From contig NZ_ATNM01000107.1 in assembly GCF_000427295.1 (NCBI RefSeq), positions 48,870-112,869 of the forward strand: DNA of 64,000 nt, given 5' to 3'. This DNA is from Cyclobacterium qasimii M12-11B (GTDB taxonomy: Bacteria; Bacteroidota; Bacteroidia; Cytophagales; Cyclobacteriaceae). Position 1 is the first letter of the stretch. Each line of letters opens with the position of its first letter. Below the pieces are notes generated by a model, which was given only the letters and a program-made list of their open reading frames with translations, was not told the origin of the DNA and made no database searches. The position numbers and the translations under genes were made by a program. Shown piece by piece: positions 18,820 through 27,661 of this stretch.

Positions 18820-20075
18820 ATGAAAACATTGCTTGTCTTATTTTGTCTGGTAGGCATTCTTATGCCAGTTTATGGTCAAAAATTTGAGCCAAATTACGAT
18901 GAGGACAAGGTGCCTGACTACCAGTTACCCAGCCTGCTCACCATGGAAAGTGGTAAAGCCATTACCAACAAAAGGCAATGGGGGAAAAGGAGGGCAGAAT
19001 TAATTGAAATTTTTGAAAACGAAATTTATGGTAAATCTCCCGAATGGGATGGTGAAATCACCAGTGAAATGCTATTGGAAAATAAGGATTATTTAAATGG
19101 GAAAGCCACTCGCCAGGTAGTAAGGCTAACCCTTGAAAGGGAAGGTGAATCCCTCTATTTGGATCTTTTGGTATTTTACCCCAATTCAGGTAAAAAGGTA
19201 CCAGCATTTTTAGGACTCAATTTTTATGGCAACCATACTATTTCTTCTGACGATCAAGTCGCTGTACCTGATACCTGGGTTAGAAACAATGAAGCCATGG
19301 GAAGTGCAAACAATAAGCCATCTGAAAAGGGTAGAGGCTTGCGAATTGACAATTGGCCCTATGAGGATATTTTAGCTAGAGGTTATGGCTTGGTTACCCT
19401 TTACTATGGTCAAATCGATCCGGATTATGCAGATGGATTTAAGAACGGCGTTCATGCTTTGTATCCAGATGAGCAAAGAGAAGCCAATTCCTGGGCTAGT
19501 ATCGCTGCCTGGGGCTGGGGCTTATCACGTGTTATGGATTATATGGAGAATCAAGATTGGCTGGACAGTAAAAAAGTTGCCGTTCTGGGACATAGCAGGT
19601 TGGGAAAAGCAGCTTTATGGGCTGGAGCAACAGACGAACGTTTTGGTATGGTGATCTCAAACAATTCAGGTTGTGGGGGAGCTGCTTTGTCTCGCAGAGC
19701 CTATGGAGAAACTATCGGGCAGATGATCAATGTTATTCCTTATTGGTTTTCAGATAGTTTTTCTGCCTACAATAAAAAGAAAATGAATTACCCGTAGACC
19801 AACATCAACTGTTGGCTTTGATGGCACCTAGACCCTTGTATGTGGCCAGTGGGGTAGAAGATCAGTGGGCCGATCCAAAGGGTGAGTTTTTATCTTGTGT
19901 TGCTGCTTCTCCAGCATATGAATTATTTGGTAAAGAAGGTGTGCATGCAGAAGTGCTACCACCTTTAGACCAACCTGTGATGGGTGGGATAGGTTACCAC
20001 GTTCGTTCTGGAGGGCATGGCTTGTTGGCCTATGACTGGAAGCAATACCTTGATTTTGCTGACATGCATTTTTAA
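18820..20075 (+). pseudogene. Glucuronoyl esterase-like (CE15) exported protein, broken by a one-base frameshift
   Basis: The first frame (18820-19797) encodes a signal peptide (...LMPVYGQ) and most of a CE15-type hydrolase: GHSRLGKAALW with the catalytic Ser259 and then NNSGCGGAALSRR. It stops at 19795-19797. The second frame (from about 19781 to 20075) carries the rest: [25 protein letters not shown] and [10 protein letters not shown] with the catalytic His. One extra A in the A5 run at 19774-19778 joins them as [15 protein letters not shown], giving about 418 residues, the family length. CE15 enzymes cleave the ester between glucuronate and lignin alcohols or related esters. As read, Ser and His are separated and the product would be dead. 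Confidence 0.82.
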
Positions 20076-20133
20076 TGGGGTTTCAAGAATAAGGAGAAAC
20101 GCAACACTACACTTTATTTTTTTATTTGAAACA

Positions 20134-20160
20134 AAAAGGAGGCCGTTTATGCCTCCTTTT
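20134..20160 (+). terminator. Rho-independent terminator after the CE15-like gene
   Basis: AAAAGGAGGC and GCCTCCTTTT form a 10-bp stem with a 7-base loop, followed by GTTTTC. It may also serve the convergent gene ending at 20198. Confidence 0.8.
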
Positions 20161-20197
20161 GTTTTCTTGTTAATAGTGTTTTTTATAATCCTTCCAA

Positions 20198-21265
20198 CTA
20201 CTTGGCTTTAAAAATGCCTTCATCTATCATCACTTGAAACGAGTCTTCCATCGTTTGCTTTAATGGCAAGAATTTGATTCCCAAGTCCCTTTTTATTTTA
20301 GAATTGTCAGCATGGAAAGGGATGTTTACGTTGTTTTTGATATACTTACGGGTAAACAGTTTATTGGCCATTGGCCCCACCAACATCAAAAGCCATTTTG
20401 GCATTGCCCTTTTGGGCAATGGATATTTGTCTCCATACTTGGGCAATAAAACTTCACTCATCTCCAAAAGGTCTGTATCATGGGCCGAGGTGATATAACG
20501 CCCTTTTGCTTTAGGAGTATAACCAGCCATGTAATGAGCATCGGCAACATCGCGAACATCAACCACGCCAAGCCCCATTTTAGGAGCCCCCATTTTGAGT
20601 TCACCGCCACCTATCATCTTGAGTATATTCATACTTTCTGAAGTGGCATGAGCTGGATTCAATGGCGGACCTAAAACCAAGGACATATTGATAGTCACCA
20701 AATCCCACTGGCTTTGGGACTTTTCAATTTCCCAAGCCTTCTTTTCTGCCAAAGTTTTGGAATAAGAGTAAGGCTGATAATCTAAGGAGGCAGTTGTATT
20801 CCAAATCTCTTCTGTAATTGTGCCTCCCGGGGCATTTACAGTGTCGATGGCATCTGTATAAATAGCCGCACAACTGCTGGTGACTACTACACGCAGTACT
20901 GAGCTTACTTCATTTGCTGTATTCAATACGTTAGCTGTACCATTTACGGCAGGCGCTATCAATTCCTTTTGTGGATCTTTCACATCCATTGTAAATGGGG
21001 AAGCAGTATGGTAAACCAACTCACAACCTTCCATTGCTTCTTTGTAAGATCCTGGCTTTAATAAATCACCTGCGAAAAATTTAATTTTACCTTTTGAATT
21101 GGCTGCCGCAGCTTTCAGGTGGCTTATTTTTTTATCATCCTTTGGGTTACGAACTGCAGCGTGAACTGTTATTCCTTCGTCCAAAAGTTTTTTTACCAAC
21201 CAACTGGCTACATACCCATTGGCACCTGTAACCAATACTGGTTTAGATTTATCTATTTTTGTCAT
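20198..21265 (-). CDS. NAD(P)-dependent epimerase/reductase, dihydroflavonol-reductase-like
   Basis: A 355-residue extended short-chain dehydrogenase. The Rossmann motif GANGYVASWL (TGxxGxxG, about 14-23) is near the N-terminus, DLL and VYHTASPF follow, and the catalytic Ser-Tyr-Lys is seen as VTSSCAA and YSYSKTLAEKKAWE. The pattern fits the dihydroflavonol-4-reductase/aldehyde-reductase branch, which reduces aldehydes or ketones with NADPH. The substrate is unknown. It lies downstream of an AraC-epimerase pair on the same strand, 183 bases apart, so a shared transcript is possible. Confidence 0.85.
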   Translation of the reverse strand: MTKIDKSKPVLVTGANGYVASWLVKKLLDEGITVHAAVRNPKDDKKISHLKAAAANSKGKIKFFAGDLLKPGSYKEAMEGCELVYHTASPFTMDVKDPQKELIAPAVNGTANVLNTANEVSSVLRVVVTSSCAAIYTDAIDTVNAPGGTITEEIWNTTASLDYQPYSYSKTLAEKKAWEIEKSQSQWDLVTINMSLVLGPPLNPAHATSESMNILKMIGGGELKMGAPKMGLGVVDVRDVADAHYMAGYTPKAKGRYITSAHDTDLLEMSEVLLPKYGDKYPLPKRAMPKWLLMLVGPMANKLFTRKYIKNNVNIPFHADNSKIKRDLGIKFLPLKQTMEDSFQVMIDEGIFKAK

Positions 21266-21448
21266 TATTGTTATGTTTTAATATTGATACACAAATGTCC
21301 TATAAAGGAATTGGAAAGGTTAACACCAAATACGGAAGCTATAACACTAATTAAGGAAAACACTTCATTTATGTTGTTCTTAACCGTGGTCTTTCATTTT
21401 GATAGGTAATTGATATTTAGGGTTTAACTCAATAAGCGCATTATTGGT

Positions 21449-22110
21449 TTACTTATTTACCAACTGCTTGATTTGGTAGGGTTCTAGTACTTTTATCTTC
21501 TTCGGACTTTTAACGAGTAATAACATGGCTTTTCCTAAATCGCTACTTCCAATAGTACTTTTCATTTTTTTAAATAATGGGAAAATTGGACGTAGTAGAA
21601 CATACATCGTATTGTACCATCCGGTTTTTGATTTTACCCCTTTTTCTGGCAAGATTATTCCTGGCCTAAAAGCATAGGCATCCTTAAAGCCTAGATTTAA
21701 AAGGTAATTTTCCGTTTTCCTTTAATTCGGGCCCACATGGAATTCCCCTTTTCAGAGCTATCCGATCCTACTCCGGAAACATAGATTACCGTCATTTCTG
21801 GGGTACTTTCAAATAGGGTATTAAATAAATTTTTACTGTAGCCGAAAGTCATTTTGTTGTAGTCTTCTTCACTTAGGCCTATTGCCGATACACCCATGCA
21901 ATGAAAACAAGCATCGTAACCAGCCAATTCTTGGACATGTGTTGCGATTAGATCAAAGTCTGCTACCAGCAGTTCTTTAATTTTGGGATGTTTTAGGTTT
22001 ATTGGTTTTCGGTTGATAAGCAAGACCTCTTTAACAGAACTGTCTTCAAGGCATTCAATTAAAACTGCGTGGCCCACCATTCCTGAAGCACCTGTAAGGA
22101 TAATTTTCAT
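21449..22110 (-). pseudogene. NAD(P)-binding epimerase-like oxidoreductase, broken by a one-base frameshift
   Basis: The first frame (21697-22110) starts MKIILTGASGMVGHAVLIEC with a Rossmann motif and continues to YVSGVGSDSSEKGNSMWARIKGK, then stops. The second frame (21449 to about 21718) gives NYLLNLGFKDAYAFRPGII...KVLEPYQIKQL, the usual C-terminal half. One extra A in the coding-strand A4 run at 21715-21718 restores KGKTENYLLNLG and a protein of about 220 residues, normal for this family of small NmrA/epimerase-like proteins. It starts 6 bases after the AraC-type regulator gene, so the two form an operon. Confidence 0.78.
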
Positions 22111-22116
22111 AGTGAA

Positions 22117-23034
22117 TTAGTTTAACAAGGTCTTGTTTCTATAATCATTTGGCGTCATTCCTGTTTTTGATTTAAACATCCGACTGAAATAGTGAGGGTA
22201 ATTGAAACCTAATTTATAGGCAATGCCGCTAATAGAATCTGAATCACTAAGCAACAAGGTTTTTGCTTTGTCAACGATAAAATTGTTAATGTGCTCCTTG
22301 GTTCCTAGTCCAGTTTGCTTCTTCAATAAATCGCTCATGTACTTAGGGGAAAGAGGAATGACTTCTGCAAAATAGTTCATTGTGGGAGTTCCCTGCTCCA
22401 TAAATTTCCCTTCTTTATAGTAGGCCTTTAGCAATGCTTCAAAATGACTCACCACATCCATGTTTTGTGCTGCGCGGGTATTGAATTGTCGCTCATAATA
22501 GCGCAAACTGTAGTTTAACAGTAATTCCAAAGTGCTTACGATGACCCTTTGGCTATGATTATCCACGCGTTGAACAATTTCTGCTTGTATAAGCTTGACA
22601 CAATCGTTAAGGGTATTTTGTTCTGCATCCGAAAGGTGCAAAGCCTCATGAACATCATAAGAGAAAAAGCCATAATCGTCTATTCGCTTTCCCAAATCTG
22701 TATTCCGAAATAGATCCGGATGAATAAAAATAATCCAGCCATGAATCTCATTTAGTTTTTGTTCTTTTTGCGCAGAAGTAACCTGATTGGGAGCTGTAAA
22801 AATAAGCACCCCTTCATTGAAATCGTAAGAATTCCGTCCGTAATTTAACCCACAGCTTGCATCCTTTAGGGCAATGGTATAAAAGTCCAAAGCCAATTTT
22901 TTCCCCAACCATTCCGGACCAATCACCCATTGACTGACATCTACCACACTTATGAGTGGATGGACTGGCTTAGCAAAACCACAGATAGTATGTAGTTCAC
23001 TGATTGATTTTATATGAAATATTTCGTCTTGCAT
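22117..23034 (-). CDS. AraC family transcriptional regulator
   Basis: A 305-residue regulator. The N-terminal part (about 1-190) is an AraC-type sensor region with no recognised ligand motif. The C-terminal DNA-binding domain (about 205-302) contains two helix-turn-helix units, with the conserved second one reading GIAYKLGFNYPHYFSRMFK and TGMTPNDYR. It is directly followed by the frameshifted epimerase, which it probably controls along with its own gene. Confidence 0.9.
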   Translation of the reverse strand: MQDEIFHIKSISELHTICGFAKPVHPLISVVDVSQWVIGPEWLGKKLALDFYTIALKDASCGLNYGRNSYDFNEGVLIFTAPNQVTSAQKEQKLNEIHGWIIFIHPDLFRNTDLGKRIDDYGFFSYDVHEALHLSDAEQNTLNDCVKLIQAEIVQRVDNHSQRVIVSTLELLLNYSLRYYERQFNTRAAQNMDVVSHFEALLKAYYKEGKFMEQGTPTMNYFAEVIPLSPKYMSDLLKKQTGLGTKEHINNFIVDKAKTLLLSDSDSISGIAYKLGFNYPHYFSRMFKSKTGMTPNDYRNKTLLN

Positions 23035-23262
23035 CTTATTTTAAGCTAGGGTCAAATTTCATTTAATTCTATTGAAGTTGATAACACAAAATGCAGAATA
23101 AAGAACACTAATGAGTTGACTTTGCAGTTATTAATGAATATATGGCTTAAAATTGGTCGTTACAACGTTTAGGATGTCTATACCATGATTACCTTTGAGG
23201 TTAATCATAAAAATGTACTAAAATCTTATTTTTCAACTTATTATAATTGGTGAAGCTTACTT

Positions 23263-23625
23263 TTATTTTCCAATTTCACCCAAATGTGTATGTTTGAAAT
23301 CGTCATTATATTTCAGTCCATAACCAAAAATCCTATCCATGGCGGAATGGCCAAACAAAATAATGCCTGACAAAATAAGTATTGGCATATTTAGACTCGT
23401 GCCTAGGGCAAATATTAAAATTGTCGTCAATTTATGATGGAAGAAATTATACAAGCAGGCGCCAGTTTTTGGATTTACCAAATAGCCAAGCATAGATAAG
23501 TCAGGCAATAAAATACATGCAGGGAAAACCCACCAAACGTAATCTAAATAAGTAAACAAAAGTATAGCGAGTAATAATTGGCCAATTTCTTCAAGTCTTA
23601 GAAGCGAATTCATTTCCTTAGTCAT
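23263..23625 (-). CDS. DUF4260-like membrane protein
   Basis: A 120-residue protein with about three hydrophobic segments (LLLAILLFTYLDYVWWVF, LTTILIFALGTSLNMPIL and IILFGHSAMDRIFGYG). The motifs PDLSMLGY, YNFFHHK and the C-terminal DRIFGYGLKY...FKHTHLG match what I recall of the DUF4260 family. The function is unknown. The start may be the Met at residue 5. It lies 65 bases downstream of a Crp/Fnr-type regulator on the same strand, which may control it. Confidence 0.8.
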   Translation of the reverse strand: MTKEMNSLLRLEEIGQLLLAILLFTYLDYVWWVFPACILLPDLSMLGYLVNPKTGACLYNFFHHKLTTILIFALGTSLNMPILILSGIILFGHSAMDRIFGYGLKYNDDFKHTHLGEIGK

Positions 23626-23690
23626 TTTACTGATTCATTTTGTTTAGATACAAAATTCAGCAATTTCAACTTAGTAGGCCTTGACTTATA

Positions 23691-24269
23691 TCAAGAATTT
23701 TCACTTTTTCGCTTTCTGATTCTACTTATTGTTTCGGCAGACATGCCAAGAACAGACGCTATGTATTGCAAGGGTACTTGATTAAATAACTCCTTGTTCT
23801 GACGATAATATTGGTCATATCTTTCTTCTGCCGTCATGGATAGATGAGAATAAACCCTGTCTTCAAGCATTGCAAAACATTTTACAATGAATTGCTTTTC
23901 AATAGTATTCCACTTGGGAAATGACTCACAAAGTTCAAGGTAATTAGACTTGCTAATCGTCATAATGGTGGTATCGGTTAGGGCTTGGATTGTCCAGCGG
24001 TTTGGCTGTTGATAAAAGAATCCCATAATCTCGGTCAGTAGTTGGTTTTCCGTTGAGATCCACTGGGTGATTTCTTTTCCATCAGAATAGGCATAAATTC
24101 GGAAAATACCTGATTTTATGATGCTTAGCCGATCACAAATTTTTCCGGAGGAGGTGAAAAAATCATTTTTTTGAAGTTTTTCTTCGTAAAAATAAGACTG
24201 AACTATTTCCAGATCTTCGTTTGAGAGTTGTCCAAAATAGGCCTGAATCAGTTGGTTGAAATCTTTCAC
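23691..24269 (-). CDS. Crp/Fnr family transcriptional regulator
   Basis: A 192-residue protein with an N-terminal cyclic-nucleotide-binding-type beta-barrel (about 20-115, with FFTSSGKICDRLSIIKSGIFR and EITQWIS) and a short C-terminal helix-turn-helix (about 150-190: QYIASVLGMSAETISRIRKR). This short form without an obvious nucleotide-contact Arg is common in Bacteroidota, where the ligand is usually not known. It is one of three such regulators in the window. Confidence 0.88.
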   Translation of the reverse strand: MKDFNQLIQAYFGQLSNEDLEIVQSYFYEEKLQKNDFFTSSGKICDRLSIIKSGIFRIYAYSDGKEITQWISTENQLLTEIMGFFYQQPNRWTIQALTDTTIMTISKSNYLELCESFPKWNTIEKQFIVKCFAMLEDRVYSHLSMTAEERYDQYYRQNKELFNQVPLQYIASVLGMSAETISRIRKRKSENS

Positions 24270-24382
24270 TGGATTATGTATTTAATAAAAAAAAGCAGGG
24301 CCCTTTGTTTCGGTTATAGTTAGATGAGATGCATCATTATGACAGATTTCAATTTGGAATAGACAATTTATTGCTGATTCTT

Positions 24383-24802
24383 TCAAATCCCCAAAGTCAT
24401 TAGGTCCTTTACTTTATGGTAAGTTAAAGTGGCTTTTATACATTCTTTCAATTCAGCTTCAGGGACCTTTTGGTCAAGTTTAAATACTATGGCACGTTTC
24501 CCTTCAAATTCAAAAGTGTCTTCAAAAACGATCCTAAAGGTATGAACCAATCTGCTGGTGCATTTAAAATACATGGCGTATTGATTTGGGGCTTTTTCTT
24601 TCCAATCCATACGCAATGTACTCCCGTTTTTGGTCAGAAAACTTGGCTCTCCCCATTTTAAGGTTTCTTCTAAATTGGAAATGCCTTCAGTTTCTTCAGC
24701 TGTTTCAATTACCAATTTCCGCAGGTACATCATTTTTGCTTTCACGAAATCTGGATAATTGGAAAAAACCGTTTCTACCTTTGGGTCTGTCGTCAGTTTC
24801 AT
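24383..24802 (-). CDS. DUF1801 domain protein
   Basis: A 139-residue cytoplasmic protein of the YdhG-like DUF1801 family. Features: YPDFVKAKMMYLRKLV near the N-terminus, the conserved LKWGEPSFLTKNGSTLR (about 48-64), and YAMYFKC. Function in this family is unknown. It is the third gene of a putative operon behind a YafY-type regulator and an effector-binding domain protein, separated from the second by 13 bases. Confidence 0.85.
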   Translation of the reverse strand: MKLTTDPKVETVFSNYPDFVKAKMMYLRKLVIETAEETEGISNLEETLKWGEPSFLTKNGSTLRMDWKEKAPNQYAMYFKCTSRLVHTFRIVFEDTFEFEGKRAIVFKLDQKVPEAELKECIKATLTYHKVKDLMTLGI

Positions 24803-24815
24803 GTTGATTTATATT

Positions 24816-25277
24816 TTAATTGTCTATTCCTACGAAAATATCCACTTCAGCAGCTGATGGGTTTTGGGCTTTTTCACCATAAATTTCAAAGTCAGCGGTA
24901 TAAGTTCTATTCAGATCCATCTCAAATATTTTTGACCAATGCTTTACAATTAAGCCTTGCATCAAATCACCTTTTGTGCTGGTTTTAAGAAAGGTTCCAC
25001 CCTCAAACGCCTTCCCTATCATTCCATTAGGGATTTCATTTAAATGATCCACCTTACACCCCAGAATAGCTGTATAGGGTTGGGTATGATCACCTTCATA
25101 ATCTGTGTACAAAGAATAAATGTCATGCCCTAGCTTGTTAGGGATTCTGGCAATCGTATTTTCAGCCATAAATTTACCCCATAAGGCTGCAATATCTTTA
25201 GTTGCTTGATCATTCTCATTCGTTGTTTTTATGGAAATACCTATGATTTTAAATGGTTCAATTTCTACGTTCTGCAT
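24816..25277 (-). CDS. GyrI-like/effector-binding domain protein
   Basis: A 153-residue stand-alone effector-binding domain of the GyrI/Rob C-terminal type, beginning VEIEPFKIIGISIKT with later YSLYTDYEGDH, YTAILGCKV, FLKTSTKG and the C-terminal DFEIYG. Such domains bind small hydrophobic molecules and act as sensors or small-molecule carriers. It lies 34 bases after a YafY-type regulator and may be its target. Confidence 0.85.
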   Translation of the reverse strand: MQNVEIEPFKIIGISIKTTNENDQATKDIAALWGKFMAENTIARIPNKLGHDIYSLYTDYEGDHTQPYTAILGCKVDHLNEIPNGMIGKAFEGGTFLKTSTKGDLMQGLIVKHWSKIFEMDLNRTYTADFEIYGEKAQNPSAAEVDIFVGIDN

Positions 25278-25311
25278 TTTGTTATCTTTTATGATTCATT
25301 GCAAATTTAAC

Positions 25312-26043
25312 TTAGGCTTGTGTCATAGGTATGTCAGGGGTATTCTGGTATTTTTTTCTACATTTTTCAAGGTACTGTTCTAAGCTCATGTTGTGCGGAG
25401 TGAAATGTTCATCCTTGATCTCCATTTGTTGGATACAGTCCAACCGAAATGCCCTAAATTCATTTCTTAATTTGCAAAAGGCAATTAGGATCCAATTGTC
25501 TTGGGTGGTGTACAATGCAAATGGCTCTATCTCTCTTTGGCTATGACGGTTCTCTAAAGATAAATAATTGATTTTCACTACTTGATAATTGGCAATGGTA
25601 GATTGAAGTTGAATCAGGAAACTACTTGTTTTTTCATGCTCCCCATTATTGCGCACTTGCATTCTAGAAGTCAATAATTCTGCCTTTTCCTTTTGTGAGT
25701 ATTTTAAAACGGCTTTTATTTTAGTAATGGCACTTTCGAATTGCTGGGTCAGAGAAAGGTCTTTGTTTTTCCTTATCAGTTGTTCTGCAGTGATGAGGGC
25801 ATTGGCTTCTTCCTGGGTAAACAAAACAGGTGGGATTTTATAACCTTCCATCATGGAGAAGCCTTTTCCTTCTTCCGTAATTATGGGAATCCCGGATTTT
25901 TCAAGGGTCCGGATGTCCCTATAAATGGTCCTTATACTCACCTGATGTTTATCGGCAATTTCTTTTGCAGTTACTATTTTCTTGGCCTGCAATTGCGTTA
26001 GCATTGCCGTTAATCTTGCCAATCTTGGTTTGTCTCCTGCCAT
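25312..26043 (-). CDS. YafY-type transcriptional regulator (HTH_11 plus WYL domain)
   Basis: A 243-residue regulator. The N-terminal winged helix (about 8-62) reads LARLTAMLTQLQAKKIVTAK and VSIRTIYRDIRTLEKSGIPI. A middle linker follows, then a WYL domain (about 140-225) with VKINYLSLENRHSQREIEPF and WILIAFCKLRNEFRAFRLDC. WYL domains sense nucleic acids or other small ligands and the group usually represses its own operon. It is the first gene of the three-gene set with the GyrI-like and DUF1801 proteins. Confidence 0.9.
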   Translation of the reverse strand: MAGDKPRLARLTAMLTQLQAKKIVTAKEIADKHQVSIRTIYRDIRTLEKSGIPIITEEGKGFSMMEGYKIPPVLFTQEEANALITAEQLIRKNKDLSLTQQFESAITKIKAVLKYSQKEKAELLTSRMQVRNNGEHEKTSSFLIQLQSTIANYQVVKINYLSLENRHSQREIEPFALYTTQDNWILIAFCKLRNEFRAFRLDCIQQMEIKDEHFTPHNMSLEQYLEKCRKKYQNTPDIPMTQA

Positions 26044-26483
26044 TACTATTGGTTTTGCTTATAGCGGTGTGGCTGTAAGTGCTATAAATTGTAAGGTAAA
26101 TATACTCAAAAGATATTATCAGGTTCTTAACGTTCATGGGGAACAGGGGACCTACAAATCGTAAATTAAGGTTAGTTCTTGAAATTTTATACCAAGTCAA
26201 ATCATCTAAAGCTATATTTTTCGCAATTTAGCTTTGGCATATATCAACATCAATACATTTTCTGGCACTAAAAACTTTGAAGAGAGTATGAATATTTTAT
26301 GAATATAAAATATTACTTGATTTTGGCATGAAGAATGTTAGGTTTAAATTTTAGCCTTTTTTGAAATGCTACAAAAATTGACTGGAAAAGGAAATTTTAG
26401 TCCTATCCTTCTGTGGGATAAGATTTTAAATATATTTAAGTAATCGTTAGAATATAATATTCACCAGCAAATAAAACCTAAGT
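26044..26483. other. Intergenic region between divergent genes
   Basis: These 440 bases separate the leftward YafY operon from the rightward zinc protease. No gene is seen. Promoters for both must lie here, but I found no clean consensus. Confidence 0.5.
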
Positions 26484-27383
26484 ATGAAATGGCAAGGTAG
26501 ACGTCAAAGTTCAAATGTGGATGACCGAAGAGGTCAATCTGGTCCAAGTAGGGGAGGTGGTGGTTTTAGTCCCATGTTGATGGGCCCCTTGATCAAAATT
26601 CTTTTTTCAAAAGTTGGGTTGGTCATTGCAGGTTTATTTATTGTAATCTCCTTTGTCACTGGTAATAATCCTTTGAGTTTACTCAGCGGTTTGATTTCTG
26701 GAAATAGTGGTCAACAAGTAGCTACAGCAGCCTATCAAGGTACAGAAGAGGAGAATGAACTGGCAGACTTTAGTGCGACGATTTTAGCCAGTACTGAGGA
26801 TGTTTGGAATGGGATTTTGGAAAATTACCGTGAACCTACTTTGGTATTGTTTACCGGATCTGTTTCTTCTGCATGTGGTTCTGCCTCTAGTGCTACGGGT
26901 CCTTTTTATTGTCCAGGAGACGAAAAACTATACATTGACCTTAGCTTTTTTGATGACATGGAACGTAAATTAAATGCGCCGGGTGATTTTGCTCAGGCTT
27001 ATGTCATTGCTCATGAAGTAGGCCACCATGTGCAGAAATTAATGGGTACTACGGATAAGGTGCACCAGCTCAGGGGACAGGTTAGCGAGACAGAATACAA
27101 TAAATACTCTGTGATGTTGGAATTACAGGCCGATTTTTTTGCTGGGGTATGGGCAAATCGTTCTGAAAGCAGGATGAGTATGATGGAGGCAGGGGACCTG
27201 GAAGAGGCTTTGAATGCGGCCAATGCCATCGGAGATGATCGTTTGCAAAAGCAATCCTCGGGAAGGGTAGTGCCAGATTCTTTTACTCATGGTACTTCGG
27301 AACAACGGGTGAGATGGTTTAAAAAGGGTTTTGAAACAGGAGATATTTCACTAGGAGATACTTTTAATGCAAGTTCACTTTAA
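26484..27383 (+). CDS. Neutral zinc metallopeptidase, YpfJ-like membrane-anchored
   Basis: A 299-residue protein of the YpfJ family. It begins with the family hallmark MKWQGRRQSSNVDDRRG, has one membrane helix (about 36-60: KILFSKVGLVIAGLFIVIS) and an outer catalytic domain with GFYCPGDEKLYIDL-type sequence (here ATGPFYCPGDEKLYIDL) and the zinc-binding HEVGHH (His177, Glu178, His181), with LELQADFFAGVWA as the third-ligand region. It is probably a periplasm-facing protease; its substrate is unknown. It appears monocistronic. Confidence 0.92.
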   Translation: MKWQGRRQSSNVDDRRGQSGPSRGGGGFSPMLMGPLIKILFSKVGLVIAGLFIVISFVTGNNPLSLLSGLISGNSGQQVATAAYQGTEEENELADFSATILASTEDVWNGILENYREPTLVLFTGSVSSACGSASSATGPFYCPGDEKLYIDLSFFDDMERKLNAPGDFAQAYVIAHEVGHHVQKLMGTTDKVHQLRGQVSETEYNKYSVMLELQADFFAGVWANRSESRMSMMEAGDLEEALNAANAIGDDRLQKQSSGRVVPDSFTHGTSEQRVRWFKKGFETGDISLGDTFNASSL

Positions 27384-27661
27384 TATTAGCCTTCTTGGGG
27401 TTATATATTGTGTGAATCCTGCGTTTATGGTAGTCAATATAATACTTGTTAAACCAGTACCTGAGTAGGGGCAGAAAGTCACATTGCATAGTTTAATGTG
27501 TCGTTATGGAATTTCGGAAATCCGAAGTCCTTTAAGCTTTAGCCACAGGTCTCAAATCGATAATTAAGAATACATAAACCGATAATTTTGTTAGCATTGT
27601 TGCTCTCTTTTTTACAACAATGCTTCAAAATCTCTACTTATACAATGTCTTCGAATATGGA

